Shown piece after piece: positions 1 to 10,900 of a stretch of 64,000 bases of DNA. The stretch comes from Siphonodentalium dalli (lineage: Eukaryota > Mollusca > Scaphopoda > Gadilida > Siphonodentaliidae): NCBI GenBank assembly GCA_032622095.1, contig CP136061.1:120106754-120170753 (forward strand), given 5' to 3'. A program made the position numbers and the translations under genes. The notes below the pieces were generated by a model. It ran no database searches. It worked only from the letters and a program-made list of their open reading frames with translations, and was not told where the DNA came from. Position 1 is the first letter of the stretch; the number at the start of each line of letters is the position of its first letter.

Positions 1-1426
1 ATGTAAAGATGCAAAGAAAGCTATGTACGCACTCATAAGTAAAGCCAGACAAAATAACCTCTCCTATGACAGCGTTCTTGAAATTTACGAAAAAGCAATA
101 ACTCCCATAATGACATATGGAGCCGAAGTATGGGGTTTTGAAAACACCACCTGCCTAGAAAAGCTAGAAATCTGGTTTCTTAAATTTGCACTTAAAGGCA
201 CGTGCGGCCTTAATTGTCGAAAATATTCATATTTGTTCCATACACCGTAAACAGAAACACATTAAAACGCATACAATTCCGTTCATATATACCATGACCA
301 TCGCGTAAACAGCATGTTATCATAAAGACCTACTATATTTTACCCAAGCAAGAGCCTGATTGTGTTACAGAAGACAACACAATGCTACTGGCTAATCACA
401 CACAAATGGCATAAATGCTCTTTATTAGTTCCATATAAGGTATTCACCAACAAAGAACGCTCTTTATGTTTACAATCATAATATAAACAAACACCAGAAA
501 AGTAACTTTTTATGCCTTTGTTTACATAACAATGGTCAAACATATGACCATAACATACTGTTTATGCGATTTTACTTATTTGTATACGGACAAAGTCTAT
601 CTACATTTTGATGTTCTTTCTGTTTGTGGCTGTTTTTGACGGGTGGAGATATTTTCACAGGATACCCACCGCCAAGGCCAACCGTGTCTTTAACCTGCGC
701 AAAACCACAAATACATGTTTTATTTATGGGGAGACGGGTATATGCCCAATTAGCCAAAAGATACAACTATGATGTCTAACATATTGGAATAAACTTATGA
801 ACATGCAGTACAATAGACTCCCACTTATACTCTAGTATGCACTGTATAGCTACCACTGCACAAACAACTGGAGACATGGTTGGATTGACTTTATACGAAC
901 AAGCCTAAATAATCTTGGCCTATCCATTATTTGGATAGACCAAGCAACTATCAACCCACCATCTTTCAATAGACTCATCAAAGATCGAATACAAGACGCA
1001 TTTGTACAATCATGGCATGGTGATATAGTAAAATCAAATAAATGTGCCTTCTACAGAATCATCAAGACTGACTTTTCAAAGGAAATATATCTCTCATTAG
1101 AAAACCAAACAGTAGTAAGGCGTCTGATTAAATTTCGTACAAGAAATCATAACTTACCGATCGAATCCGGATCGTGGGCAAAAAAAGACTACTCCGATCG
1201 AAAATGCACGCTGTGCGACGTTGAACTTGGTGATGAATACCATATCATACTCAAATGTGAAAAACTATGCGATTTGAGACGAAAATATCTTAAACCATAC
1301 TACTACACGCGTCCAAATACCCACAAACTCAATGCCCTCTTCACGTGCACAAATAAAAGAACCCTCACCAATCTTAGTATGTTCATCCGAGACGCCCTCC
1401 GCCTAATGGAGCCCCCTGTGGCATAA
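1..1426 (+). pseudogene. Non-LTR retrotransposon RT C-terminal fragment, interrupted by a MITE
   Basis: This is the 3' part of a LINE ORF2, cut off by the window start. The first part (frame of position 23, to about 191) has the post-catalytic RT signature around ITPIMTYGAEVWGF, typical of jockey/CR1-type elements. The second part (694-1426, same frame) reads through KFAL, then LRKTTNTCFIYGETG, and ends with a zinc-ribbon motif CTLCDVELGDEYHIILKC (about 1207-1260) and a TAA stop at 1424-1426. A 498-bp TTAA element (192-693) separates the two parts; removing it with one TTAA leaves the frame continuous. In-frame stops near 769 and at 833-835 show the copy is dead. No poly-A or target duplication was found. 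The family is clear; the clade is less certain. Confidence 0.85.
192..693. mobile_element. TTAA-flanked MITE, family TTAA-1, copy 1
   Basis: The ends are TTAAAGGCACGTGCGGCCTTA on the left and, reverse-complemented, TTAAAGACACGGTTGGCCTTG on the right, flanked by TTAA at 192-195 and 690-693. It has no coding capacity. It is homologous, in inverted orientation, to 20574-21071. The TTAA target duplication is that of piggyBac or Kolobok transposons; I cannot say which drove it. It sits inside a LINE reading frame, and its excision restores that frame. It carries a pair of AACGCTCTTTAT motifs (413-426 and 454-467). Confidence 0.85.
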
Positions 1427-3380
1427 CCACGCAAACCTTGAAGCACCCACCCCCAACTAAATCACCTCAATTACGCCCATATCCCACCCTTCCCGAACGT
1501 GCACATGATTATTGAACTATATATATTGCTTTCAACCGCATTACCATCTATTTGTATATATTGACGTGTATTCACAACTACACTCTGTTATACCGGACAC
1601 GTCCGGCGATTTGAGATTAAAAATTCTGATTCTGAGTATATGGCGTAACAACAGGCACACCTATCATGGCATCGCTACCGTGGTAAGTGACACAAACCAA
1701 TGTTATGATATAATGTTGGTTTATCAAACATAATTAGAAGTGCAAACGTCATCCTTGTATATACATTACATTTAGTTTTCGACAAGAGCAGTGATTTATT
1801 AATTATATTTACATTCTACATACGACGTAGTGGCTGAATAGACCAGGCTGTTGCGGAGATATGTGCCACGGGAGAGGGGAGAAATTGATACTGATATTCC
1901 CTGATAGGTATGCTCTTCGGGCATTAGAAAATTGGAGGTGATCAACGAGCTGCTGTGGCATGGAAATACCACAGCCTATTTACCATTGTTTTGTATCTCA
2001 GATTTCCGAAATTCACAAAACAATTCATATAAATTTACATATTATGTTTGGAAATATCTGTTGTAAATTATTTTTATTTTTAAGAATGTATGTCCTATAT
2101 AAGTCTAGCAAAGATCATTTAATCTTATTTCAGATAAAAATAAATATTATTCTAAAAAAAAGCCCCTAATTTTTAGGAGATAAATTTCATACATTTAAAA
2201 TTATCGTCCACACATATCATGCGATAACTTCCCAACAAACATGGCTAGGATTATTCAAAATTCATTCAAAACATGATACAAGGGCTATGCTATAACATGA
2301 ACTACGTACGTCTCAAAGCGCAAGTCTCAACCGTTTAGTGAAGATATTTAATGATGTTTCCCTTACCCAAAAATTGCTGGGTTTTTCGAATATTTAAACA
2401 AATTGACCAAACACGTATTTTTCCGACATATTTGACCCCCTATGTTTGTTTAATTAATGTTTGTGTGCCATCAGCAAAATATTAGTAGAACAAGTGCAGA
2501 CACTGCTAAATTTTGACACTATATATATATGCCTAATTTGTTTGAAAAATATTCATGTTTAGAGTTAGATTCCATCAGTGACTGCATGCGATTCAGATTT
2601 GTTCAAATATGATCACCAGGTTAAATTGGAACGAGCCCTGGAATATATAATAACTATCTTCCTCCATTTGCATATAGTAATCCTTAAAACGTGTTCTCCC
2701 CATGGGTCATCGGGCCTATAATAAGTTCTTATATGGTATGGAGGGTCCTCGTGTATCCTTGAATGCAGATCTGTTAAATGGGATCGACTGGCCGAGAAAA
2801 TGGTGGGGCTAGGGGACTTTACACTACAACTTTTCTATGCAATTAAATCACTGATATATGAAACTTATTAAAACATCTTCTTCTCTGAAACCACCTGACT
2901 GATTAATCTGATAGTTGGTGTAAAGGGTCCAACGATAGTGGGAATTCAGTTGTAAATGTGCAAAAAAAAGTTTTGAACTTGGGAGTTAGTTCACGTTGGG
3001 AGAGTTATGGGTTGTGGTAGTGAGGGTTCTGCACCTGGAAATTCCACCCCTCAACGGATACCCTTCTAGTAACATCCCTGTTTATAACTACTTATTTTAA
3101 GTGAGACCTGGACCCCGCAGTCTACTCTTTAAGAAATCATGTGTTTAAATAATTTAGTCTTGCGGTCTTATCATATGGTAATTGATACATCTGGATCAAA
3201 TAGGAAATAAATAGACAAGAGCAACAGTAATAGTATGATTATATACATGTTCAATGGTGTTCTTTAAACGGACAAGGCTCATTCGAGTTTCCAAATTTTG
3301 TCTTCGTAATTTGGAAGGGGCTATAAGATAGGTCGACAAATACACGAACTATTGATATACCGGCTTCATATGCTCTGAAA
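1427..3380. other. No gene seen
   Basis: This stretch is AT-rich with short ORFs lacking recognisable domains and without codon-like conservation. The first 100 bases after the LINE stop are C/A-rich and could be the LINE 3' UTR. No tRNA-like fold, array or clear terminal inverted repeat was seen. Confidence 0.5.
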
Positions 3381-3441
3381 AATACTTGCCATGGTCACAA
3401 CCATTTTCCAGCTGTGTTCAATGTTTCGCACAGAAATTAAA

Positions 3442-3497
3442 GAAACGCTCTTTATTTCTACCATATCGGAAATATATTAGCACGGAACGCTCTTCTT
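3442..3497. repeat. Paired AACGCTCTTTAT motif
   Basis: Two copies of the motif start 42 bases apart (GAAACGCTCTTTATT at 3442, GGAACGCTCTTCTT at 3484). The same pair with nearly the same spacing occurs in TTAA-1 elements and at 25229-25286 and 61239-61294. The surrounding sequence here resembles TTAA-1 only between the motifs. It may be a decayed relative. Confidence 0.5.
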
Positions 3498-3713
3498 TTC
3501 TGTGTCATGCCGTGCACATGGCTGTTGTTTGTTTGGGACACAAACACGGTGTTCAACTTATATATAATATAATGCCTGCATATAGGAAGGTATAGTTCAA
3601 GTATTTATTGACCTATTTCGATACCGGGAAAAATTCAAAGTGAATATGAGTAGGTGTATTTTGGAGCGCAACCCGCCATGTGGCTTTAATCAAATAATCA
3701 CAATGCGTTTATA

Positions 3714-4440
3714 AAATCACACTGTCCAATCGGCTCGCGGAATACCAGTGTGAACGTCGGAATACCAGTGTTGTACAGGAGAATACCAGTGTTTTTAAAG
3801 CCATATTATGGTAAAATAATTAGAACCGGACGTCTATATAACGACAGAAAAGACATGGAAAGGTATATACGATTAATTTTGCATTTACCCAGTGGAGGAG
3901 TCACCTGATGATGTTCAGTTCGACTCTGGGCGATCTGGCCTTTGTTTAAAGCAGAAAAATAGGGTGTACAAACTCGTAGGGGGGAGGTAAAATGTTGCCC
4001 TAATCGGTATTCTAGTGCGTTTTGTTTAATTCCTGAGTATAACTTGCGGAATCTTTTATAAAATTCCGACAGCGGAATCTATCGGCTATACGTGCACATC
4101 GAAATCACTGGCGTGTATCAGTTGGAAATACACGAAAATAAATCGATACGAGGGGCGGTGATCACTGAAAATGGCACGGCGAACTACCATGCATGCAGTG
4201 CATGCCAACGAGGGCTACCAGTGCCAAATTTTATTTATATGGTAAGTTATATCGGGTATATGTCGGGGGACGTTTTAGATTCGGTTTAAGCTACCAGGAA
4301 TGTGTCACCCCCTCATCAAATTTGGACATAATCGATCTAGAATGGTACATGTCTGGGTCTAAGATATGAAAGTTCGATATTTTAAGTACGGCGATACTCA
4401 ACATTGGTGGAACATAAAGTAAAAATTTTGTCGACAAGAA
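3714..4440 (+). repeat. Interspersed repeat R1, copy 1, with a conserved splice donor
   Basis: This segment is repeated in inverted orientation at 27780-28462. The first ~530 bases are very similar and the remainder is diverged. It begins CACACTGTCCAATCGG, contains three GGAATACCAGTGT subrepeats (about 3739-3793), and has a short open segment with DSGIYRLYVHIEI followed by a strong splice donor ATG|GTAAGT at 4241/4242. The donor is kept in the other copy. An 8-base indel shifts the frame between copies. The DSGIY.L pattern resembles an immunoglobulin-domain strand, but that is weak. It may be a 5' region or exon of a multi-copy gene or transposon. Splicing from 4241 straight to the exon at 5134 would not keep an open frame. 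Confidence 0.6.
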
Positions 4441-4922
4441 TATAAATTTCCCTTTATTCGGTATTGGCACTGAGTTAGTTCCGTGTCAATTGGATTCAAA
4501 CAAATGTTCAACATTTGCAAATACGTCTATCATGAAATATGGAAGGTTGTGTATATTGTTTTTGTTTCATGGTAGTGTATACGATTTCTCAAGACGTTCT
4601 AGTTCTAATGGGATGTTTCTAATTATCCCAGCAAATGTTGCATATATGGGATGGACTTGTTCCCAAAATTTAGAAAGTAATTGATATTGGAGCATGCATA
4701 TCTGCATATGTGTTGAGTTCTTCGTCGATTTTAAGACGTTACCGTATGCATGCATGCAGGGATCTGTGTGTGTCATTATTTGATGAGTTGGATGTCTTAA
4801 CTAAAGATGAATGAGTATATATATATATATATTGATGGATGGACTGGTGACAAATATATTGATTGTTGAATGCATGGATATGATATATTTCTGAGCTGAA
4901 GTGATGGGAGCATGAGTTGGAG
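4441..4922. other. No gene seen upstream of the YqaJ gene
   Basis: This is AT-rich DNA with a short TA tract at about 4816-4832. It probably holds the 5' flank or UTR of the gene that follows. No core promoter element was identified with confidence. Confidence 0.4.
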
Positions 4923-4942
4923 ATGGCTGTGCTGATGAATCC
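4923..4942 (+). CDS. Candidate first coding exon of the YqaJ gene
   Basis: ATG at 4923 is followed by an open segment ending CC|GTGAGT at 4942/4943. The two-base overhang fits the phase required by the acceptor at 5133/5134, giving a proline codon, and the implied intron is 191 bases. The predicted protein would start with seven residues followed at once by a lysine/arginine-rich stretch (KRKRGNEWEKRKK). The donor is good, but the exon is very short and no transcript evidence is available; other upstream exons are possible. Confidence 0.35.
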
Positions 4943-5133
4943 GTGAGTGAATGGCGAGTCAATGGTTGGCTGGATTTTTTTAATTTTTGGTGGATCGTTG
5001 CGTGGTGATTGGACGTATGTTGTGGATACGTGTACAAATATATTGATATTTTGTATGACTGCATGTCCATATGGATAAATCTAGGGGTTTATTTTATGCA
5101 TATCTAATTTTTTCTTTATTTTTCTCTTTTCAG

Positions 5134-5644
5134 AAAAAGAAAGCGCGGCAATGAATGGGAGAAGAGGAAAAAAATAAAGATTGAAAAACTCGACAGCGGG
5201 AACGGACACGGCAGTGGAGATGCGGATCCAGATGTGGCTGGGCCAGTAACACCGGGGTCACAGTCAGGTGTGCTCAGCAAGCAACTGTCGTGGGCGCCCT
5301 TTAAGAAAGAGATCTATAACCGCCGGATCATCCGAGCAAGGCGAGTGCTCTTTGAAAAAGGAAGTTATTCAATACCAGTTAAAGCAACAGCCGCATTAAA
5401 AGGAACTGGATACTGGAAAGACATGAAAACTTTTTTCGAGCTGATTGCGAAAGGAACATTCCCGATGGAGAACATTTCATTCCGTGTATTCATCGAGACA
5501 GTTCGGTGGTTTTCCCTAAAATCAACCACACAAATGAGATACTCTGCGGAAACAACGGCATTCTGGAAAACAGGATATGCTTATGAGTGGAATGAAAAAT
5601 ACGTCTCAGCTCGTTACCGGAGACACAACCAGAGGGTTCTATGA
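5134..5644 (+). CDS. YqaJ gene, N-terminal coding segment before the frameshift
   Basis: The exon starts after a good acceptor (pyrimidine tract then CAG at 5131-5133). Codons run from 5135 in the frame of 5234. The first residues are strongly basic (KRKRGNEWEKRKKIK), likely a nuclear localisation or DNA-binding tail, followed by a Gly/Asp/Pro-rich linker. The segment then reads RYSAETTAFWKTGY near 5540-5578. From there the family-like reading passes to another frame, so the last ~22 codons to the stop at 5642-5644 are probably out of frame. The true junction is within about 5573-5590. No intron explains it, because the next frame is family-like immediately after; a small deletion is more likely. 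Confidence 0.75.
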
Positions 5645-8600
5645 TCCAACAGAATCATCAATAAATTTTGCAGTTCCATCAATACAATCACTAACCACAT
5701 TCAACCAGAATAAATTCCCACAAAATATTATGCCAGGAATAATTCAACCAACCATCTCAATCGGACGTAGTGAGGGTGACTACATTTTATGTGTTGACGG
5801 TAAAAAGTTAGTTCCTGGTCTTAATGACAGTTGTGGCGATGTAAATCTCTTTGGACATGAGCCACACAATTCAGCGGCAGTTGAACGCAGTATGTTAGAT
5901 GATGAGAATAGTATTTTGGACAACACCATAAACAAATTGCAAGTATTTACCGAAACTCGTCTTGGTAATTACAATAGTATTAAGACGAACATTCAGACAA
6001 GTGTGATTAATATTGGGAAGAGACTTGAAGCTGTCAGAGCTATTAAAGAAAAGCAAAAATCAATGCTTGAACGGTTGGGAGAGAAAGCCAAACATAGTTC
6101 TGGAAGCAACCCCTTCGCTTTCGCGAATAGCAGTATTAGAGCAAACATTCATCAGGTCGATGAATCTGTTTCAAATACCTTGGACGTTATCGACGCAATC
6201 GCAGAAGGATCTTCCGGGATGCAAGACCGGTGTGCTGATTTTGTTGTTAATAAAGCTATACGCAGATCATCCCAAAATAACTGGATAAGTTTGAAAGAAC
6301 CCAATGCGCTCCCCAGTGAATATAGTGGTGATATAAGATACACACAACAGCGGAGTGAAGAGTGGTTTGCGACGAGATCAGCGTATAAAGTGACTGGTTC
6401 AACACTTCACAACGCACTCGGTTTAAGATCACTCAAAGAACAAAAAACACACTTTGACAGAGTTATTCACGGGATTGACCAACATGTTTCAGAAGAAACT
6501 GCACGCAGGATGCAACACGGGACAGATAATGAGATTAACGGGATAGCAACTCTCACGGCCTCAGTTATGCCTTTTCTGTTCCCAGAATTATTTTATGCTG
6601 AAGTGGGGTCATACGATATCTCACCAAACTCATGCAATCGGTTGATGCTTGTTTCCCCGGATGGAGTACTTTGTGGAAAAGAGGATAGCATCATTGACAA
6701 TAGTGTTTCTGCGACTAAAATGTACGGATGTGAAATAAAGTGTCCATCCCCAGATGGCAGGATAGGACTTTACTACGCAATGCCTACATACTATGTTTGT
6801 CAAGTTCTGGCTGAAATGGCAGCCCTCGGTGTTGACTGTCTCATTTTTCTATGTTATACAAAACAATGTTCTACGGTGTCCCTTGTCCGTTTTGACCAAG
6901 ACCTCTGGTGCGAAATAGTCAAAGAAGCAGAGAGATTATATGGGCCAGAGAATCCACAAAGACCGAGCCGCACTTCACAATTTTCCATTGAAACTAAGGA
7001 AAAGTTGAAATCGTGCATCGTCAAAAATGTAGATTTCCTAGGCGAGTTTAAATCTCGAGAAATTGCGAGAGGATACGAGGCTACAAAGACAGTTGACATC
7101 TCCCCACACATATTTGCTGATGGCCAGGCAGGTAATACGCTATTCCAACATGACGCTGAGGAGAAACTGACGACAGCTCTAACCGATGCTAAGGGGTGTA
7201 TAGCCAGCTTGCATCACCTATGCCGACGGAAAGCAACAGAGGTGCTTGTATGGCTGTTACAGGATACGGAACGAAAATGGGATCCAGAGGCACCACACTC
7301 TGTACCAGTAGCATATGCTACGAAGGGGTATAGCCTATCATGTGTCGTAATGAGAAAGATGACAGAGTCTGTGCTAAAGAGATGTTTTGAGAATGGAAAA
7401 AACGTTGTTGGATTGTCATTCGATGGGCAATGGGTTAACCTACTGAATCGCTCTGTAGCAGGCAAACCATTATCACTTTTGCAGCTTCAAAAGGATGTAT
7501 GGATACACTCAAAGGGTACTACAAAAGGAGCTATTCTTAACTTTTTACGAACTGTGTCTCAGGTCGAGCGGTCGGACAATACCTTCGATGACTCGTTTCT
7601 GATTGAACAACAGGGGAAAACAATTATTGTGACAACTAAAAACAACGACTTCGGAGCAGTTGAGAACATGCATTTCCTGCGGCTCACCCCTCAATTGAGT
7701 AAGAAAGCAGGAGAAACTGTTGATGAACCACAACCAACGGAATCACACGAGGACTTGTGTATTGACTCTTTGCCAGCAGAGGCATTGAGTGAGTTGCGCC
7801 ATGAAGACGATGAAGCTCGTATGGTATTGGGTGGCATTGATTTACACGAAGAGGAGCAACTGCCGGTTATGAGAAAGGACGGTCATACCGATGTTTTTCC
7901 CAATCAAACGATAAAGCCGTCAACAAACACCAGCAACCCAGATACTCGGGGGGCGTCCTCGCTAACAACTGCACAAATCACGCAGATTGAGAATAAGTTG
8001 AAAGAAATTCGCGAAAGTTCCACTAAATCTAGTTCAGTGAAGTTGAGTGATATTCTTAATGGTCAATCAGCAGATCTATGGTTCAAGATGGTACCAAAAG
8101 AACTCGAAGTCATCATAGCCACAACAGAAGGGCTTCAGTTACGTGGTGGATGCAAGATCTTCAAGTCGTGGTCTAAGAGAAAGAAATGTAGCACGCTGTC
8201 CACTTTGATTGGGGACGGATCGCAAATAGCAGAGCTAGTTAGGACCAAAGTAAACATGCCATTTCCGATGTTGCATACAATGGCATACCGAGTTGTCAGC
8301 AAACTGCCAAAAGCTGTTCTCAATATTGTTTACGCGTCATTAATTTACAGATCAAAGCACGACGAGTGGATTTCCAAATGTCCTTTTGGGAGTTCCATGG
8401 TCATATATGGGATCAATGGTAGACGCAATTGGTTCAGCTATCCAGAGAAACACAACGAGTCAAACCTTGTAGTCAAATGCTTAGACGGACATCACCTTTT
8501 CGTGAATTTACGTGTGAAAATATGCAAAGACGGGGTCCGCGGTATTAGCAAGGAAGCATGGCATGCAGTTGCAGAACACGATCAAGGAATAATAAGTAAA

Positions 8601-9000
8601 TCGTTCCTTGTTGATTTAATAGACAAACAAAGAAATGCATATGCACAGAAGACATTTTCACGAGAAGTACAGGATTGTATGGTGCAACTAGGTTATAACA
8701 GAGAAGCTGAATTTGTAGAAATAATACGTGAATGGTACGCGGCAGAAGACAACAGGGCTTTGTCAGCCATAGAAAGAGCAACATGCCGTCTTCGACTCAG
8801 GGACTTTATGATGGATGGTGTATGTTTTGGAAGTTTCCCTCCATATGGCGGATTCATAAAGGGATTCCCACAAGTCATGTTCGAGGGATTTATTAGCAGC
8901 GTGGACAGTAATATGCAGCTGTATTCACTTTGTCGGGCTGGAACTTTCAATCAACGTTCATTCAGTTCACTGGAGAATGAAACATTTTTTGGAACATTAA
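5577..9000 (+). CDS. YqaJ-type nuclease and transposase-like region (main coding block)
   Basis: This is an uninterrupted block of 1,141 codons; numbering here starts at the ATG at 5577. Residues ~20-50 hold the INFAVPS region. The nuclease spans ~255-455: RSEEWFATR at its start, E319 in QHGTDNE, D362 in SPDG, the E386-I-K388-C-P motif, and Y405/Q409 (YVCQ). This is the D..(E)xK pattern of the lambda-exonuclease/YqaJ fold, a metal-dependent DNA exonuclease. Residues ~590-650 carry LSFDGQW (D616), like the first acidic position of RNase H-fold transposases. Near the end, NQRSFSSLENETFFG (acidic residues E1133/E1135) resembles the last catalytic block. Residues ~720-830 are acidic and low-complexity. 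The reading frame runs on to a stop at 9057-9059, but codons after 8999 belong to an inserted MITE. Confidence 0.85.
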
Positions 9001-9596
9001 AGGGGTACTGTACCCAAGATGTTGTTGTTGGTTTCTATAATCCCCGAGTCGGAGAATAAGGTAACAACTTTTCCATTTTTTGAAAGTCTGTTGAGTACGA
9101 AGTATTGTTACGGATGGCAAATTTACCGGAATGCAAAAATACAAATTGTCGTTGTCGAGTAATTTTTGTACAGTTTTCAACCAAATGAATCAAATAAACA
9201 TTATATTATATGCTTAGCAGTCCCATATACTCATTTAAGTTAGTGTATGGTCACTAGTCAATGAGTGGCTTGGGTTTTCTACCCGTATAAGCATAATGTT
9301 TCAAACGATCGTGTGTGCAATTGTTTTATTAATCCAGTATCCCTCAATTATAATTTGATTACGTTTTGTACACGGAAATTCCAATTTTAAGAGACGCCAT
9401 TTTATGGCTGGAGCCATAAAATCAATTTATATTAAATTATTAACTTTTAAATTATTAAATTTTAAGATAGCCTATTAACCTGAGCGTTTACAGAATACAT
9501 CTTCGACTCAAATTACTTATATTTCTATATAGTATCGATAATAGATCGTTGTTATCACCGGGAATTTATTGAAAATGGCGTACAGTACCCCTTTAA
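8997..9596. mobile_element. TTAA-flanked MITE, family TTAA-2, inserted in the YqaJ coding exon
   Basis: A perfect 17-base terminal inverted repeat, TTAAAGGGGTACTGTAC, lies at 8997-9013 and, reverse-complemented, at 9580-9596. TTAA duplications are at 8997-9000 and 9593-9596. The interior of about 590 bases is non-coding. It supplies a false C-terminus of about 19 codons to the host frame. A second element abuts its right TTAA. The terminal sequence resembles the ends of the elements at 19202-19469 and 19614-19875. Confidence 0.93.
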
Positions 9597-9992
9597 CCCT
9601 TTACCCAACAAACCGGCCAAAACCGGCCAAATAAAGCTTCAACAGCCTAAAATATCTTCGGTCTGTCTCAATAGAACCATACAAATATGGATATCATTGG
9701 AACCGGCTCCTTGACCACATTGTGATAGTTACAGTTAGCCCTGTGCCAATGCATTCTCTTATATATGCGAGTCGACCATAGGTCGCCTCGCATATATAAG
9801 AGAATGCATTGGCCTAAACAAAATCTTTTTTTAACACTTTTTTACCATTTTTTCTTACATTCTTTAACAATTTTATAATTTTTAATGTGTTAAGCCAATG
9901 CATTCTCTTATATATGCGAGGCGACCTATGGTCGACTCGCATATATAAGAGAATGCATTGGCACAGGGCCCTTCTGTTGGGTAAAGGGTTAA
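9593..9992. mobile_element. TTAA-flanked palindrome-bearing MITE, family TTAA-3, copy 1
   Basis: The ends are TTAACCCTTTACCCAACA and TGTTGGGTAAAGGGTTAA, with TTAA at 9593-9596 and 9989-9992. It contains two near-perfect internal palindromes of about 70 bases, each built on CCAATGCATTCTCTTATATA with a GTCGACC/GGTCGCC centre. A nearly identical copy (single-base and homopolymer differences only) lies at 60412-60808, so the family moved recently. It is inserted at the right-hand TTAA of the TTAA-2 element. Confidence 0.93.
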
Positions 9993-10098
9993 GTGCGATG
10001 GATCCGACAAAACTTGGATGCCCGAAAGCAGTGAATATGCCACGACTCATAGCTACCGTAGCAGAGGTGATGCACTACAGACAGAATCAAGATTCCAG
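9993..10098 (+). CDS. YqaJ gene, coding continuation after the MITE insertions
   Basis: The codons read AMDPTKLGCPKAVNMPRLIA and onward to a splice donor CCAG|GTAATT at 10098/10099 (phase 2). Joining position 9000 to 9993 (one TTAA kept) makes TTA AGT GCG ATG, so the upstream FFGTL runs directly into SAMDPTK without a frame change. This is strong evidence that the block is the displaced end of the exon above rather than a separate gene. Confidence 0.88.
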
Positions 10099-10565
10099 GT
10101 AATTCTCCACATTCACTCTGTCTAAATGTTCTTATGATGTCAGACATGCAGCATACACAGTAACAAAACTCTAAATCGTTGACGAACCGTTTACTACTAT
10201 TATATTTAAAAACAAAATGCATTCACTGTTTAAATTCAGGCATATTTTGAAGCACACCTATTGTAATGTTCTGAAGTCAGTATCATTTCTTCACAAACTC
10301 ATGGACTAATTAGTAGGAGGAACAATTAGTTTAAGTGCAATCAATTGCGCTTAACCGCAATTCAATATTAAATGTGAATATGGCTCCCATATCTGACGGC
10401 TCTCTGGCGCACAATTATAATTGTCTACATCCGAATACAAAAACTTATGAAGGGATACATATTCTGCAAATGTGGATATCTTCAACCAATATTATCGACA
10501 GACTATACAGACAAATAATATCATGTAGTTTATTTTTTTAAATATATATTTCGATTCTCTTGCAG
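10099..10565 (+). other. Intron of the YqaJ gene
   Basis: The 467-base intron is bounded by GTAATT and a TTCTCTTGCAG acceptor. It separates two codon-phase-2 ends (AG|G). It contains no recognisable feature. Confidence 0.85.
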
Positions 10566-10685
10566 GATTTTCCAGATTCGAACGTCGAGAAAACCTATGT
10601 ACCCATGTCACACATTGGACGTTGCAACAACCAGCAGAGATGAGCGTGACACTTTACAGAGAACAGACAAAGAGATTACTGTCAG
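10566..10685 (+). CDS. YqaJ gene, penultimate exon
   Basis: The exon is 120 bases and enters in phase from the previous one (AG+G, arginine). It continues IFQIRTSRKPMYPCHTLDVA and ends GTCAG|GTAGAT at 10685/10686. A TAG directly overlaps the donor (10687-10689), so without splicing the protein would stop here. The donor and matching phase argue for splicing to 17462. Confidence 0.8.
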
Positions 10686-10756
10686 GTAGATACGCCATCC
10701 ATAACCAATGGCCATCCGCACTGTGTGCTTGAGGTTCTACAAATGTGTATAACACA

Positions 10757-10854
10757 TTTGGAACTGTAATACCATATAGACATATGAGTATATTTATTAC
10801 CACAAGCTTGCGGTATTAAAAATACTCATAGGTCTATATGGTGTTACAGTTCCA
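10757..10854. mobile_element. Foldback hairpin element
   Basis: The arms GGAACTGTAATACCATATAG and, reverse-complemented, GGAACTGTAACACCATATAG extend through GAGTAT to give about 32-base arms around a 30-base loop. No coding capacity. It is likely a miniature foldback element. Confidence 0.75.
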
Positions 10855-10863
10855 TTCATTAGT

Positions 10864-10867
<4 letters not shown>

Positions 10868-10899
<32 letters not shown>
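10868..10899. repeat. TA microsatellite
   Basis: About 15 TA dinucleotides immediately precede the GACCCGACTTCGTCCGGG repeat start. Confidence 0.95.

Positions 10900-10900
<1 letters not shown>

Noticed and set aside
4092-4241. Direct splicing of the R1 open segment to the YqaJ exon at 5134
   Set aside because: The donor leaves phase 0 in the open frame, and the phase-2 alternative would create TGA with the first base at 5134.
5560-5600. Programmed ribosomal frameshift
   Set aside because: No clear slippery heptamer or downstream structure; deletion or sequencing error is simpler.
9000-9059. Natural C-terminus of the YqaJ protein at 9059
   Set aside because: The last ~19 codons lie inside the TTAA-2 terminal repeat, and the family-like sequence resumes at 9993.
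9887-10102. 71-codon ORF as a separate small gene
   Set aside because: Its first half is the palindromic MITE; only 9993 onward is the displaced coding exon.
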